A stretch of 64,000 bases of DNA. Source: Mycobacterium colombiense (GTDB lineage Bacteria > Actinomycetota > Actinomycetes > Mycobacteriales > Mycobacteriaceae). A model generated the notes under the pieces. It made no database searches. It worked only from the letters and a program-made list of their open reading frames with translations, and had not been told where the DNA came from. This document shows positions 18,649 to 32,457 of this stretch, in pieces; within the stretch, counting starts at the first letter, position 1, and every line of letters starts with the position of its first letter. The stretch covers positions 118,323 to 182,322 of the forward strand of contig NZ_QMEV01000004.1 in the NCBI RefSeq assembly GCF_003284935.1, written 5' to 3'. The position numbers were made by a program, and so were the translations under genes.

Positions 18649-20121
18649 TTACGGCACCCGGGTGCGATGCCGCTTGTTGTGCGGCGGCACCCCGTTGACG
18701 CCCCCGATGGATTCCGCGTAACTGCCGACCACGAAAGCGACGCCAGAACCCATGACCGCCAACGCTTCCCGATTGATGTTGTCGACGGCGTCGCGAGGTG
18801 TCTGGAAATCGGGATCGAACGCCACGCCGGTCTGCCCGCCCCACAACCTGGCCTGCACGGGGCTCTTCGGCTGCGAGGCACCGGTCGTCATGCCCCCGAC
18901 CGGCACGCCGGCCACCATGAACGGGTGATAGTCGGCCCGGGTGTCCAACGGCATGTCGGCGGGACGCTTGCCGGCGAGGTTCAGATATCCGGCCAGGGTG
19001 CGTTCGATGCCGGCCGATCCCTCGGGCACGTCGGCGGCGGAGATACCGGGCGCGGGCGGCCCGGACTGATCACCGTCGTCGGTGAAGAATCCGGCATTCG
19101 GTGAACCCAGCATGGTGAAGTTCAGGTACAGCGCGATGTCGTTGAGCTGGTCGCGGTCCATGCCGAACACGTAATCCATGACGCCGTTGCGGCCGTCCTC
19201 CTCGGCACCCCAGAACACGAACCGCACCGCGTTGTTGACCGGCGCGAGCGGGCCCAGCTGCAACGCCGTCTCCAGCACGGCGGCCACCGCGGAGCCGTCG
19301 TCGTTGATGCCGGGCCCGGCGCGGGAGCCGTCCAGGTGCGCGCCGACCACGACGACATCGTGGGCCGACCCGGTCTTGGTCTGCGCCACGACGTTTCGCG
19401 AAGTGATCTTGACGTTCTGCGCATCGAGCACCAGGCGTACCGGTGCGGTCGAGCCGCTCAGCGCGGCGGCGCCGTAGGAACCCAGCACGGCGACGGGCAC
19501 GGTCAGCTGCTTGAAATAGCCGGGGGTGAACAGCGTGGGCGGCGCGCCCCGCCCGGTGGGCGCGCTGAGCACGATCAGTGCGCTCGCGCCCTTGGCCACC
19601 GCGCTGTTCTGTTTGTCGACCACCGAACAGTGCGCGTCGTCGACGACGGCGATCGACCCCTTGGGCAGGGTCGCCGGGTAATCGTTGGCCGCGCAGCCCG
19701 AGGGCTGGGCCGGCCGGATCGGCTGGCCGGTCAGTCCGCCGGGCGGCGTCTGGACCAATAGCGAGGCCTGGTCGACGGGAAAGGCGCGGCCCGCGACCGT
19801 CAACGCCGGCTTGCCCAACGACACGGTGTAGAGCCGGTCGAACTGCGGCGTCTGGACGTCAAAACCCTTGTCGCGCAGTGCTTTAGCCACGTAGTCCACA
19901 CTGGCGTTGAAGCCGGGTGTGCCGTCTGCACGGTTGCCGCCGTTGGCGTTGGCGATGTTCTGCAGGGCTCGCAGGTGGGTCAGCAGGCCCTCGACGTTCA
20001 CCCGCGTGGCCAGGCCGTGCGCCAGGTCCGGAGTGGCCGTCGGCGGCCCCGGCCGGGTCTGCGAACACCCGGCCACCAGCCCGGCGATCAGCAGCAGTGT
20101 CGCGGCCAGCCGGGACATCAT
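18649..20121 (-). CDS. lpqL: Lipoprotein aminopeptidase LpqL-like, copy 1 (M28 with PA domain)
   Basis: 490 residues. Lipobox LVAGC near residue 19. An N-terminal region (VNVEGLLTHLRALQNIANAN) leads into a protease-associated insertion (about 130-240) and then the M28 zinc-peptidase core: VVVGAHLDGSRAGPGINDDGSAVAAVLE (metal His and Asp) and FVFWGAEEDGRNG (catalytic Glu-Glu). The M. tuberculosis LpqL (Rv0418) is a zinc aminopeptidase of this type. The ATG overlaps the stop of the second copy as ATGATG, so both are translated from one message. Tandem duplicate of the next gene. Confidence 0.93.
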   Translation of the reverse strand: MMSRLAATLLLIAGLVAGCSQTRPGPPTATPDLAHGLATRVNVEGLLTHLRALQNIANANGGNRADGTPGFNASVDYVAKALRDKGFDVQTPQFDRLYTVSLGKPALTVAGRAFPVDQASLLVQTPPGGLTGQPIRPAQPSGCAANDYPATLPKGSIAVVDDAHCSVVDKQNSAVAKGASALIVLSAPTGRGAPPTLFTPGYFKQLTVPVAVLGSYGAAALSGSTAPVRLVLDAQNVKITSRNVVAQTKTGSAHDVVVVGAHLDGSRAGPGINDDGSAVAAVLETALQLGPLAPVNNAVRFVFWGAEEDGRNGVMDYVFGMDRDQLNDIALYLNFTMLGSPNAGFFTDDGDQSGPPAPGISAADVPEGSAGIERTLAGYLNLAGKRPADMPLDTRADYHPFMVAGVPVGGMTTGASQPKSPVQARLWGGQTGVAFDPDFQTPRDAVDNINREALAVMGSGVAFVVGSYAESIGGVNGVPPHNKRHRTRVP

Positions 20122-21608
20122 GATTTGACGAGCACGTGCCGGACGCGATCCGCCATGGCGGGGACACCGTTGTGCCCGCCGAGGTCCTGCGCGTACAGCC
20201 CGATCGCGTAGGCCACACCGCCACCGTTGATTCCCAGTGCGGTGCGGTCGATGTGGTCCAGGGTGTCGGTCTTTTGGTGGTAGTTCGGGTCGAACGGTTG
20301 ATCGGCGGTGCCGCCCCACAGCTTGGCCTGGTCGGCGGACATCTTCCCTTCGGCCCCCGAGAACAGGCCGCCGGACGGGATGCCCGCCAGCGTGAACCCG
20401 TCGTAGTCCGACCTACCGTCGAACGCGGTGTCCTGCGCGGTCTTTCCGGCCGACTTCAAGTAGGCGACCAGCGTGCGTTCGATACCGGCCGAACCTTCGG
20501 GCACCACCGGCTGGCCGCGCGCGTCCGCGGGCAGCGATTGGTCACCGTCGTAGGTGAAATAGCCGGGGTTAGGCGACGCGAGCATGTCGAAATTGAGATA
20601 CAGCGCAAGGTTTTTCAGCGCTGTCAGGTCCAGCGATTCGACGTAATTGCGCGAACCGATCAGTCCGAGCTCCTCGGCACCCCAGAAGCCGAAACGCAGC
20701 GCATTGTGCACGGGCGGCGAATTACCCAGCCGCACAGCGGTTTCCAGGACCGCGGCCACACCCGATCCGTTGTCGTTGATGCCCGGGCCATCGGGCACGC
20801 TGTCCAAGTGCGCCCCGGCCATCACCACGCCGGTCGCCGAGCCGGTCTTGGTCTGCGCAATCACGTTGCGGGCCCGGAAGCTTTGGGCGCTCGCAGTGAG
20901 CTTGATCGTGGTGGGGCCGGGCTGGCCGCGCAGCTGAACCCCCACCGACTTGGTCACGCTCAGCACCGGAATCTTCACCTCGGTGGCCGGACCGAGCGTG
21001 CCGCCCATCTGTTGTTCGTCGACATTGTCGGCGATGATCATCGCCACGGCACCGCCCTGCGCCGCGGCGTCCTCTTTCTGGGCGAACGGGCAGGTGCCGC
21101 GATCCACCAGCACCACGGCGCCCCGCAGCGGCAGGCTGGCGTAATCGGAGGCCGCGCAACCCAGGTTGTTCGGCGGTGCGCTGACAAGCGGCCCGCTCAC
21201 CCCGTCCGGCCCGGTGCCTAGGCTGAAGTCCAGCGCGTGCGCCTCGACCGACTTGCCGCCGACGGTGAGCACCGGCTTCTCGGCGTGGAACACGCGTGCC
21301 GAGAATTCGGGGGTTTGCACGTCAAATCCGCTGCCGCGCAGCACGTTCACCACGTAGTCGACGCTGGCCTCGTACCCGGGTGTACCCACCGCCCGGGTGC
21401 CGTTGTTGGCGTTGGCGATGTCTTGCAACTTGGACAGGTGGGCCATCATCGCGTCGGCGGTGACCTTGTCACGCAGACCCGCGGCGAATTCGGCGGCGGC
21501 GGGATGCGTTTGCTGCGAGCCGGACGACCGATGCGCGCAGCCGGTCGAGAACGCGGTCAGGGCGATCACGGCCACCATCGCCGGAATCGTCGTGGATTTG
21601 TTCACCAT
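20118..21608 (-). CDS. lpqL: Lipoprotein aminopeptidase LpqL-like, copy 2 (M28 with PA domain)
   Basis: 496 residues from ATG 21608. The signal peptide ends in FSTGC (lipobox near residue 24). Domain order is as in its neighbour: PA domain (about 125-235, with AASDYASLPLRGAVVLVDRG) and an M28 core with VVMAGAHLDSVPDGPGINDNGSG and GFWGAEELGLIGS, where metal-binding His/Asp and the catalytic Glu pair are intact. This copy keeps the canonical HLDSVPDGPGINDNGSG sequence better than copy 1 and is more likely the orthologue of Rv0418. First gene of the two-gene unit. Confidence 0.94.
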   Translation of the reverse strand: MVNKSTTIPAMVAVIALTAFSTGCAHRSSGSQQTHPAAAEFAAGLRDKVTADAMMAHLSKLQDIANANNGTRAVGTPGYEASVDYVVNVLRGSGFDVQTPEFSARVFHAEKPVLTVGGKSVEAHALDFSLGTGPDGVSGPLVSAPPNNLGCAASDYASLPLRGAVVLVDRGTCPFAQKEDAAAQGGAVAMIIADNVDEQQMGGTLGPATEVKIPVLSVTKSVGVQLRGQPGPTTIKLTASAQSFRARNVIAQTKTGSATGVVMAGAHLDSVPDGPGINDNGSGVAAVLETAVRLGNSPPVHNALRFGFWGAEELGLIGSRNYVESLDLTALKNLALYLNFDMLASPNPGYFTYDGDQSLPADARGQPVVPEGSAGIERTLVAYLKSAGKTAQDTAFDGRSDYDGFTLAGIPSGGLFSGAEGKMSADQAKLWGGTADQPFDPNYHQKTDTLDHIDRTALGINGGGVAYAIGLYAQDLGGHNGVPAMADRVRHVLVKS

Positions 21609-21661
21609 CGCGCCCCAGGTTAGACCGCGGCGCAACCGGCCCGGATCAGGACACGGCGGTA

Positions 21662-22087
21662 TCAGACATACAGTGCGCTGAAGGGCGCAAAGGGGATATT
21701 GCGCACCACGAACCACGCCAGCACCAGTGACAGCGTCAGTGCGGCGGCCCATCGTCGGTGCTGCCAGCTGCGGATGCGCCGACCCACCAGGCGCCCGTAG
21801 GTCCAGGAAAAGTAGGCCCACGTCAACAGCACGACAGCCGCCAGGCCCAAGGCGTTGAACCTGGCGGCCGCCAACAGATTGCCGTGCAGGAGCGAATACA
21901 CCATGCGCAAGCTGCCGCAGCCGGGACAGTCGATCCCCAACAACGCCTTGGTGGGGCATACCGGCAGCGGGCCGTGCGGGGTGGTCGGGTCACCCGCCCA
22001 GATGGCGGCGCACATCAGCGTCGTGGATGCGGCCACCACCAGTGGTGCGCCCATGCTCGCGTGCGCCGCCCCCCAGCGGGTCACCAT
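21662..22087 (-). CDS. DUF2752 membrane protein
   Basis: 141 residues with three hydrophobic segments (about 15-32, 75-95 and 113-130). The family signature is CPTKALLGIDCPGCGSLRMVYSLLHGNLLAAARFN (about 43-77), in which Cys residues and the GCG turn are conserved. The family is common in actinobacteria and often adjacent to CD225-type genes, as here (18-bp gap). Function unknown. The sequence suggests a small integral membrane protein with a cytoplasmic or periplasmic Cys cluster. Confidence 0.88.
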   Translation of the reverse strand: MVTRWGAAHASMGAPLVVAASTTLMCAAIWAGDPTTPHGPLPVCPTKALLGIDCPGCGSLRMVYSLLHGNLLAAARFNALGLAAVVLLTWAYFSWTYGRLVGRRIRSWQHRRWAAALTLSLVLAWFVVRNIPFAPFSALYV

Positions 22088-22105
22088 GATTGAACTCTAG
22101 AGGCT

Positions 22106-22441
22106 TTAGAACATCGCGGCGAGTGCCGCGTTGGTGTCCGTGTTGAGCGCGCCCACCGCCATCAGGATGCCGTAGATGATGCCCACGACGATGCCGATGG
22201 CCACCGACCAGATCACCCATTTCTTGGCGCTGTCGGCGGACGCCTGCGCCTCCGCGTACCGGCCCTGCGCCCACAACCCATTGACCTGGCTCGACTTGAC
22301 GATCGCCACGATTCCGAAGGGCAGACAGCAGAACAGGGTCGCCAGAATCGACCACACCAGATAGTTATTCGGCTGCGCGGCTGCCGGCTGCTGCGGCGGA
22401 TAACCGGGGGGAGGCGGCGGCGGAGGAGGGGGTTGTGTCAT
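22106..22441 (-). CDS. CD225/dispanin-family membrane protein
   Basis: 111 residues from ATG 22441. A polyproline N-terminus (nine consecutive Pro after MTQ) is followed by a dispanin core: NNYLVWSILATLFCCLPFGIVAIVKSSQVNGLWAQGRY, in which the CCLPFGI/VA.V.S..V motif is diagnostic, and then a second membrane helix (WVIWSVAIGIVVGIIYGILMAV). Usually a membrane-remodelling or accessory protein in bacteria. Precedes and is probably cotranscribed with the DUF2752 gene. Confidence 0.88.
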   Translation of the reverse strand: MTQPPPPPPPPPGYPPQQPAAAQPNNYLVWSILATLFCCLPFGIVAIVKSSQVNGLWAQGRYAEAQASADSAKKWVIWSVAIGIVVGIIYGILMAVGALNTDTNAALAAMF

Positions 22442-22779
22442 GGATTCTCCAGTCAAGAGAAGTTAGCTGGCGTAAAGCGGTGCTAACCATACCCGAGCGG
22501 GCTCTGATCGGCACTAGCAATGCAAAAATCTGGTTTAGGCCGGGCCAGTCGCGACCCGTCGGCAACACGACAGCATTCGGCGGCGGGCTCGATAAACCCC
22601 GCACCTCAACATAATTCGATACCCCACGCGACGGCCCGCACGGCACTATCATTTGCCTGGTCCGGCGCGGGTTCGGCCGGGGAAGGATGCCCACACAGAC
22701 AATTGCCTGCGGAATGTATTGCTTTACCACGACATAGCCCTACTATCCGTGTTTAGAAGACGCCGTTAAGGAGCCATTC
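22442..22779. other. Intergenic region, divergent promoters
   Basis: About 340 bp between the minus-strand CD225 gene and the plus-strand small reading frame at 22780. It is less GC-rich than the flanks. I see no convincing gene on either strand. It ends with a good ribosome-binding site (aaggag) 7 bp before 22780, so it must hold the promoter for the secreted-protein unit. Confidence 0.6.
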
Positions 22780-22851
22780 ATGTCCGATTTCAGCAACGTG
22801 CTGAGGACAGCGGTGGCGGCGGCATTCACCGCCGGTTTGGCCTTAGCGGGC
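22780..22851 (+). pseudogene. Truncated paralogue of the following secreted protein (signal peptide only)
   Basis: A strong Shine-Dalgarno (aaggag) and ATG open a frame beginning MSDFSNVLRTAVAAAFTAGLALAG. This aligns with the start of the next gene, MSHLNTALRVVSAAAFTGSLAFAG, in length and in most hydrophobic positions. After the shared 24 residues the frame runs into unrelated, low-complexity sequence and overlaps the next gene out of frame up to 23019. The simplest reading is a tandem duplication followed by loss of the mature part of the first copy. The remnant may still be translated as a leader peptide. Confidence 0.55.
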
Positions 22852-22898
22852 AAACGTTCGCCCCTCTTTATTTCCATCAACCGCAGGGAGTCAGGAAA

Positions 22899-23420
22899 AT
22901 GTCACATCTCAACACCGCGCTGCGCGTCGTGTCGGCCGCAGCCTTCACGGGCAGTTTGGCTTTCGCGGGTTGTGCCACCGCTAACGCCGAGCCCAACACC
23001 GGTAACGCGGCGGACATGAACACGCTGGCCGCCTCGCTGTCGAAGGGCTACGGCCTGAACAACTGCAAGTCCCAAGAGCTCACCGAGGCCGGCGAACTGG
23101 CCGAACTGGTGTGCGGGCAAAGCCCCGACTCCAGCGGACCCGGATCGGGTGTCTACGCGCTCTTCTCCAACAGCACGAACCTGGGCTCGGCGTTCAGTTC
23201 CACCATCAAAGACGTCTCCCTGGCCGCGTGTGGGGACGCCGGTCAGTCACCGGGAACCTGGAAGCAGAACGGCCAGACCGGCGGCCAGATCGCCTGCGGA
23301 ACGTACAAGAACTACGCGACGCTGACCTGGACCACCGACGCCAAAAACGTGCTGGGACACCTGACTTCGTCCAATTCCGATGTCAACGCGCTCTACCAGT
23401 GGTGGCGCACCAACGGCTGA
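22899..23420 (+). CDS. Secreted mycobacterial protein of unknown function
   Basis: 173 residues. Signal peptide at residues 1-30 with a possible lipobox-like FAGC at 22-25 (position -3 is Phe, so lipidation is doubtful) and a signal-peptidase-I site after ATANA. The mature part has four cysteines (NNCKSQ, LVCGQ, AACGD, IACGT), suggesting two disulfides, and ends ALYQWWRTNG. The C-terminal half (GQIACGTYKNYATLTWTTDAKNVLG) resembles the extracytoplasmic domains seen in several small mycobacterial secreted proteins. No function assigned. Confidence 0.82.
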   Translation: MSHLNTALRVVSAAAFTGSLAFAGCATANAEPNTGNAADMNTLAASLSKGYGLNNCKSQELTEAGELAELVCGQSPDSSGPGSGVYALFSNSTNLGSAFSSTIKDVSLAACGDAGQSPGTWKQNGQTGGQIACGTYKNYATLTWTTDAKNVLGHLTSSNSDVNALYQWWRTNG

Positions 23421-23422
23421 CG

Positions 23423-25140
<1,718 letters not shown>

Positions 25141-25144
<4 letters not shown>

Positions 25145-26172
25145 TGGTGCGCTCCCACCGGGGCCAGTTCGGAAACGATCTGTTCTGCCGTCCAGGGCGC
25201 CAACAGGAATCCCGACCGGCCGTGGCCGGCGGCGACCAGCGTGCGCGCATCCAGCCGGTGCACCAACGGCAGATTGTCGGGGGTCATCGGGCGCAGCCCC
25301 GCGGCGCACTCGGCCAACTCGTATTCGCCGAGGGCCGGCAGCACCGCGCAGGCGTCGTCGAGCAGGTCGCGCACCCCCGAGACCACCGGCGCGGTGTCAC
25401 GCCCGTGCTCGTACTGGGTGGCGCCGACGACCACCCCGTCCGCGCGGGGCACCAGGTACACCTGCCGGCCGTGCACGCGGGCGCGAATGACCCTCCGCGG
25501 CAACGGCATACAACCCCTTCGCCACCGCAGCCGCAGCACCTCACCCTTCACCGGGCGCACCGGCAGGCCGGGCCACAACGCGGGGGCGTCGATGCCGTTG
25601 GCGATCACCACCGCGTCGGCCTCGACGCGCGACAGGTCGTGCACCGGCGGCGCCCACCGCACCCCGAGGCGCTCACACTCCGCGGCCAGCGCGTCCAGCA
25701 CCGCCCGGTTGTCGACGGCCAGTTCGGTGGGCGCCCGGAAGCCGTGCCGGATGCCCTGCGCCAGGAGGGGTTCGACGTCGCGGGCCGCCGACTCCCAGAC
25801 CACCGGGTGGCCTTGGCCGGACAACCACTCCGCGACGGTACGCAGGTCGGCGACGTCGGCGCGGTCGACGGCCACCACCAGCGACTCGCGGGCGGTGACC
25901 ACCCCGCCCGGCAGCCCCTCGAGGAACCCGCCCTCGCGCCACAGCCGCAGCGATTCCAGGCCCAGCCGCAACAACCGCTCTTCGCCCGGCCAGCCTTCGC
26001 TGTGCGGCGCCAGCATGCCGCCGGCCACCCAGGATGCGCCCTGGTGGTCGCTGCGATGCACGCGCACCGACCAGCCGGCCTGTGCGGCGCGGCGCGCCAC
26101 CGCGAGCCCGATGACGCCGCCGCCGATGACGGCCAGGGACCCCGATGGGGGTCCCGCGGGCATCCCGGTCAT
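25141..26172 (-). CDS. thiO: Glycine oxidase ThiO
   Basis: FAD enzyme oxidising glycine to dehydroglycine for thiazole formation. 343 residues from ATG 26172, chosen because it lies 7 bp behind the GGGAGG at the end of the TPP riboswitch. Seen: the Rossmann dinucleotide motif LAVIGGGVIGLAVARRAAQAG, ASWVAGGMLAPHSEGWPGEE, the DAVVIANGIDAPALWPGLPVRPVKGEVLRL region, and a C-terminal DARTLVAAGHGRSGFLLAP FAD/substrate loop. Confidence 0.95.
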
Positions 26173-26178
26173 TTTCGA

Positions 26179-26310
26179 GCCTCCCTTCGCCGGCATGATC
26201 CGGATCAGGTGTGACGGTAAGGGCAGGTCCGGAACGCTCCGGCTGTGCCCACTCTCAGCCCCGCAGTCGCCTCGACCACCCGGGACTCCCGTGTCTGGTA
26301 GTTCTCTTCG
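26179..26310 (-). promoter_or_regulatory. TPP riboswitch (THI element) of thiO-thiS-thiG
   Basis: Read on the minus strand: ACGGGAG near 26292, CTGAGAGTGGG around 26257, an extended variable arm (CCGGAGCGTTCCGG hairpin), then CACACCTGATCCGGATCATG with GCCGGCGAAGGGAGG ending at about 26179. The terminal GGGAGG is the thiO ribosome-binding site. This is the second TPP switch in the window, on the opposite strand from the one at thiC. Confidence 0.95.
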
Positions 26311-26339
26311 GCTCCACGCTAGCGCGCTAGCGTCTCGGT

Positions 26340-27011
26340 GTGCATCAACCTCTTACCCGGCTGGCCGCGGCGCGACTCTATTTGTGCACCGACGCGCGCC
26401 GTGAGCGCGGCGATTTGGCCGAGTTCGCCGACGCCGCCCTGGCCGGTGGCGTGGACGTCATCCAGCTCCGCGACAAGGGGTCGGCCGGTGAGCAGCGGTT
26501 CGGTCCGCTGGAGGCGCGCCAGGAGTTGGCGGCGTGCCAGATCCTGGCCGACGCGGCGCGCCGGCACGGCGCCCTGTTCGCGGTCAACGACCGCGCCGAC
26601 ATCGCCCGCGCGGCCGGCGCCGACGTGCTGCACCTCGGCCAGGGCGACCTGCCGCTGGCGATCGCGCGCGACATCGTCGGGCCGGGCGTGCTGCTCGGGG
26701 CGTCCACCCACAGCGCCGACCAGGCCGCCGCGGGGGCGAGCGGCGAAGCGGATTACTTCTGCGTCGGCCCGTGCTGGCCCACGCCCACCAAACCGGACCG
26801 CGAGGCGCCCGGCCTGCCGCTGGTGCGGGCGGCCGCCGCGCTGGGAACCGACAAGCCGTGGTTCGCCATCGGCGGCATCGACGAGCGCCGGCTGCCCGAG
26901 GTGCTCGAGGCCGGCGCCCGGCGCATCGTGGTGGTGCGGGCGATCACCGCGGCCCCCGACCCGCGGGCCGCGGCCGCGCGGCTCAGTTCGGCGCTGGCAG
27001 CAGCGAGCTGA
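26340..27011 (+). CDS. thiE: Thiamine-phosphate synthase ThiE
   Basis: Joins the pyrimidine and thiazole halves to thiamine phosphate. 223 residues from a GTG start ([18 protein letters not shown]). Motifs: VIQLRDKGS (about 41-49), [27 protein letters not shown] (about 79-105), [26 protein letters not shown] and [29 protein letters not shown]. Divergent from thiO, with both promoters in about 170 bp. The 3' end overlaps the converging mutT3 by 29 bp. Confidence 0.96.
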   Translation: MHQPLTRLAAARLYLCTDARRERGDLAEFADAALAGGVDVIQLRDKGSAGEQRFGPLEARQELAACQILADAARRHGALFAVNDRADIARAAGADVLHLGQGDLPLAIARDIVGPGVLLGASTHSADQAAAGASGEADYFCVGPCWPTPTKPDREAPGLPLVRAAAALGTDKPWFAIGGIDERRLPEVLEAGARRIVVVRAITAAPDPRAAAARLSSALAAAS

Positions 27012-27615
27012 TCCGGCGGGTCAGCTGCGAAGGCTCGTGGCCGGCGTCACCGGGCATGCACCACACGAAGACGCCGGCCTCGATCTCGATCGTGCGCGGC
27101 AGGTATCGCCGTCGTTCGTCGCCCTCACCCAGCGGCAACACCGCCGGCGCGGTACGCAGCCGCTGCCAGCTGGCCGCGAAGCCCGGATGCAGCGGCAGGT
27201 CGGCCACCTCGTTTTCGGCGACCCAACGGATCTCGGCGCTCTCCCCATTGGGCACGGTGTGCAGCAATTCATCGGCGTCGGCGATCACGGTGGTGTAGCT
27301 CCACTGCGTGCCGGCGATGCCGGCGACCTCGGCCGTGACCACGGTCGCGCGCACCGTCAGCCGCTCGCCGAGCAGCCCGGCCTCCTCGTTGGCCTCGCGG
27401 ACCGCGGTCTCCTCCGGTGTTTCGTGGCTGTCCCGGGCGCCACCCGGCAGCCCCCAGGTTCCGCCCTGATGACTCCACACGGCGCGATGCTGCAGCAACA
27501 CGGCCGGGGTACCGTCGGACTGCGGGGCCCGCAGCAGCAAACCCGCCGCGCCGTAGCGGCCCCAGTAATGGGCGCCGCTGTCGGAGATCACCCAACCGTC
27601 ACCGTCGCCCTGCAC
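26983..27615 (-). CDS. mutT3: Nudix hydrolase MutT3
   Basis: 210 residues from the GTG at 27615. The Nudix box at about residues 59-81 is complete: [23 protein letters not shown] (pattern G x5 E x7 REUxEExGU). It belongs to the mycobacterial MutT3 group, proposed to sanitise oxidised guanine nucleotides. The C-terminal region (about 150-210) is conserved in the group and carries [19 protein letters not shown]. In-frame codons continue upstream, so a longer start is possible. Confidence 0.9.
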   Translation of the reverse strand: MQGDGDGWVISDSGAHYWGRYGAAGLLLRAPQSDGTPAVLLQHRAVWSHQGGTWGLPGGARDSHETPEETAVREANEEAGLLGERLTVRATVVTAEVAGIAGTQWSYTTVIADADELLHTVPNGESAEIRWVAENEVADLPLHPGFAASWQRLRTAPAVLPLGEGDERRRYLPRTIEIEAGVFVWCMPGDAGHEPSQLTRRISSLLPAPN

Positions 27616-27755
27616 CGATTCAGGATATGCAGACTTGGTTGGGGCGTCGCCAATTGCGTCTGCCTCCACCCATCCACCCGAACATGCTCTTAGACTTCGC
27701 TTATAGAGGTCCGTGCAGCGAAATCGAGTGGCCGAGAGATGAGGGCTGATCAAAC

Positions 27756-29074
27756 GTGACGGTTGAGCTGGCACACCCGTCGACCGAGCCGCAGGGATCG
27801 CGGTCGCCGGCCGAACCGGCTCATCCACGCTGGTGGTTCATCTCGACGACGCCGGGGCGCATCTTGACCATCGGCATCGTGCTGGCCGCGCTCGGCGGCA
27901 TCAGCGCCTTCGCCACGTCGACCACCATCAACCACCGCCAGCAGGTGCTGACCACGGTGCTCAATCACACCGAGCCGCTGTCGTTCGCCGCCGGGCGGCT
28001 CTACACCACCCTGTCGGTGGCCGACGCCGCCGCGGCGACCGCGTTCATCGCCGAGGCGGAGCCGCAGCCGGTGCGCCAGCGCTACGAGCAGGCCATCACC
28101 GACGCGTCCGTCGCCGTGACCCGGGCCTCGAGCGGGCTCACCGACGAACCGCTGGTGCAGCTGCTGGGCCGGATCAACGCCGAGCTGGCCGTCTACACCG
28201 GCCTGATCGAGATCGCCCGCACCAACAACCGGGAGGGCAATCCCGTCGGCTCGTCGTACCTGTCGGAGGCGTCGGGCCTGATGCAATCGACGATCCTGCC
28301 CGACGCGGCGCGGCTGTATCAGGCGACGTCGGAGCGGGTGGACGCCGAAACCACGGCGTCGACGCAGATCCCCGCCCCGGTCATCATGGTGGTCGGGGCC
28401 ACCGTGGTCTTCGGGGCGTTCTCCCACCGCTGGCTGGCGCGGCGCACCCGGCGCCGAATCAACCCGGGCCTGGTGGTGGGCGCACTCGCTATTCTCGTCA
28501 TGGTGGTTTGGGTTGGAACTGCACTGACCATTTCTACGACGGCCAGTCGTAGCGCGAAGGACACTGCCGCGGAATCCCTCAAGACCGTCACCAACGTCGC
28601 GATCACCGCCCAGCAGGCGCGCGCCGACGAAACCCTGTCACTGATCCGCCGCGGCGACGAAGAAAAACGCAAGCAGTCGTTCTACCAGCGCATCGATTCC
28701 ATGCACCGCCAGCTCGACCAGTACATGTCGCGCAGCGACGCCGTGGACAAGCCGGACCTCGAGGGCGCCGACCAGCTGCTGCTGCGCTGGCGGCAGGCCA
28801 ACGACCGGATCACCTCCTACATCTCGGTGGGTAACTACCGGGCCGCCACGCAGGTGGCGCTGGGCAGCAGCGAAGAAGACTCCACCCCGGCGTTCGACAA
28901 GCTGGAAGACGAGCTGGCCAAAGCCATGGATCAGGGCCGCATCACGTTGCGCAACGACGTCATCAACGCGCGCAGCGGACTGTCCGGCGCCCAGGTCGGT
29001 GGCGTCGTGCTCAGCCTCGGCGCCGCCATCGCGGTGGCGCTGGGCCTGTGGCCGAGGCTGAAAGAGTACCGATA

Positions 29075-29075
<1 letters not shown>
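27756..29075 (+). CDS. glnX: Membrane sensor protein GlnX (Rv0412c-like)
   Basis: 439 residues from GTG 27756. A membrane helix at about 37-55 (ILTIGIVLAALGGISAF), a long extracytoplasmic helical region, helices at about 205-225 and 238-262, a second extracytoplasmic helical region, and a last helix near 412-433 (AQVGGVVLSLGAAIAVALGLW). The product works with GlnH and PknG to sense amino acids (Asp/Glu) and adjust glutamate metabolism. Its stop shares bases with the glnH start (TAGTG). Confidence 0.92.
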
Positions 29076-32343
<3,268 letters not shown>

Positions 32344-32383
32344 CGTGTGGCGCCTTAGCCGGGCCTGGCCCGGCCGGGGCCTT

Positions 32384-32457
32384 CGAGTGTGAACGCTGGG
32401 CGGCGACACGCCGAGAAACGCCGCCGTGGATTCACACTCAAAGCCAAGGATTCACAG
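32384..32457 (-). repeat. Dispersed intergenic repeat, copy A (TGTGAAT motif family)
   Basis: On the minus strand it reads CTGTGAATCC, GGCTTTGAGTGTGAATCC, a GC-rich core with GGCGTGTCGCCGCC, and closes with TTCACACTCG. The same units in the same order occur at 38560-38675 in the opposite orientation. The outer GAGTGTGAA and TTCACACTC are inverted repeats, so the transcript can fold into a long hairpin. The left part supplies the last codons and the stop of the neighbouring 284-residue gene. Confidence 0.75.

Noticed and set aside
26338..26340. Alternative GTG start of thiE one frame off
   Set aside because: Only the GTG at 26340 reads into the conserved [15 protein letters not shown] start.
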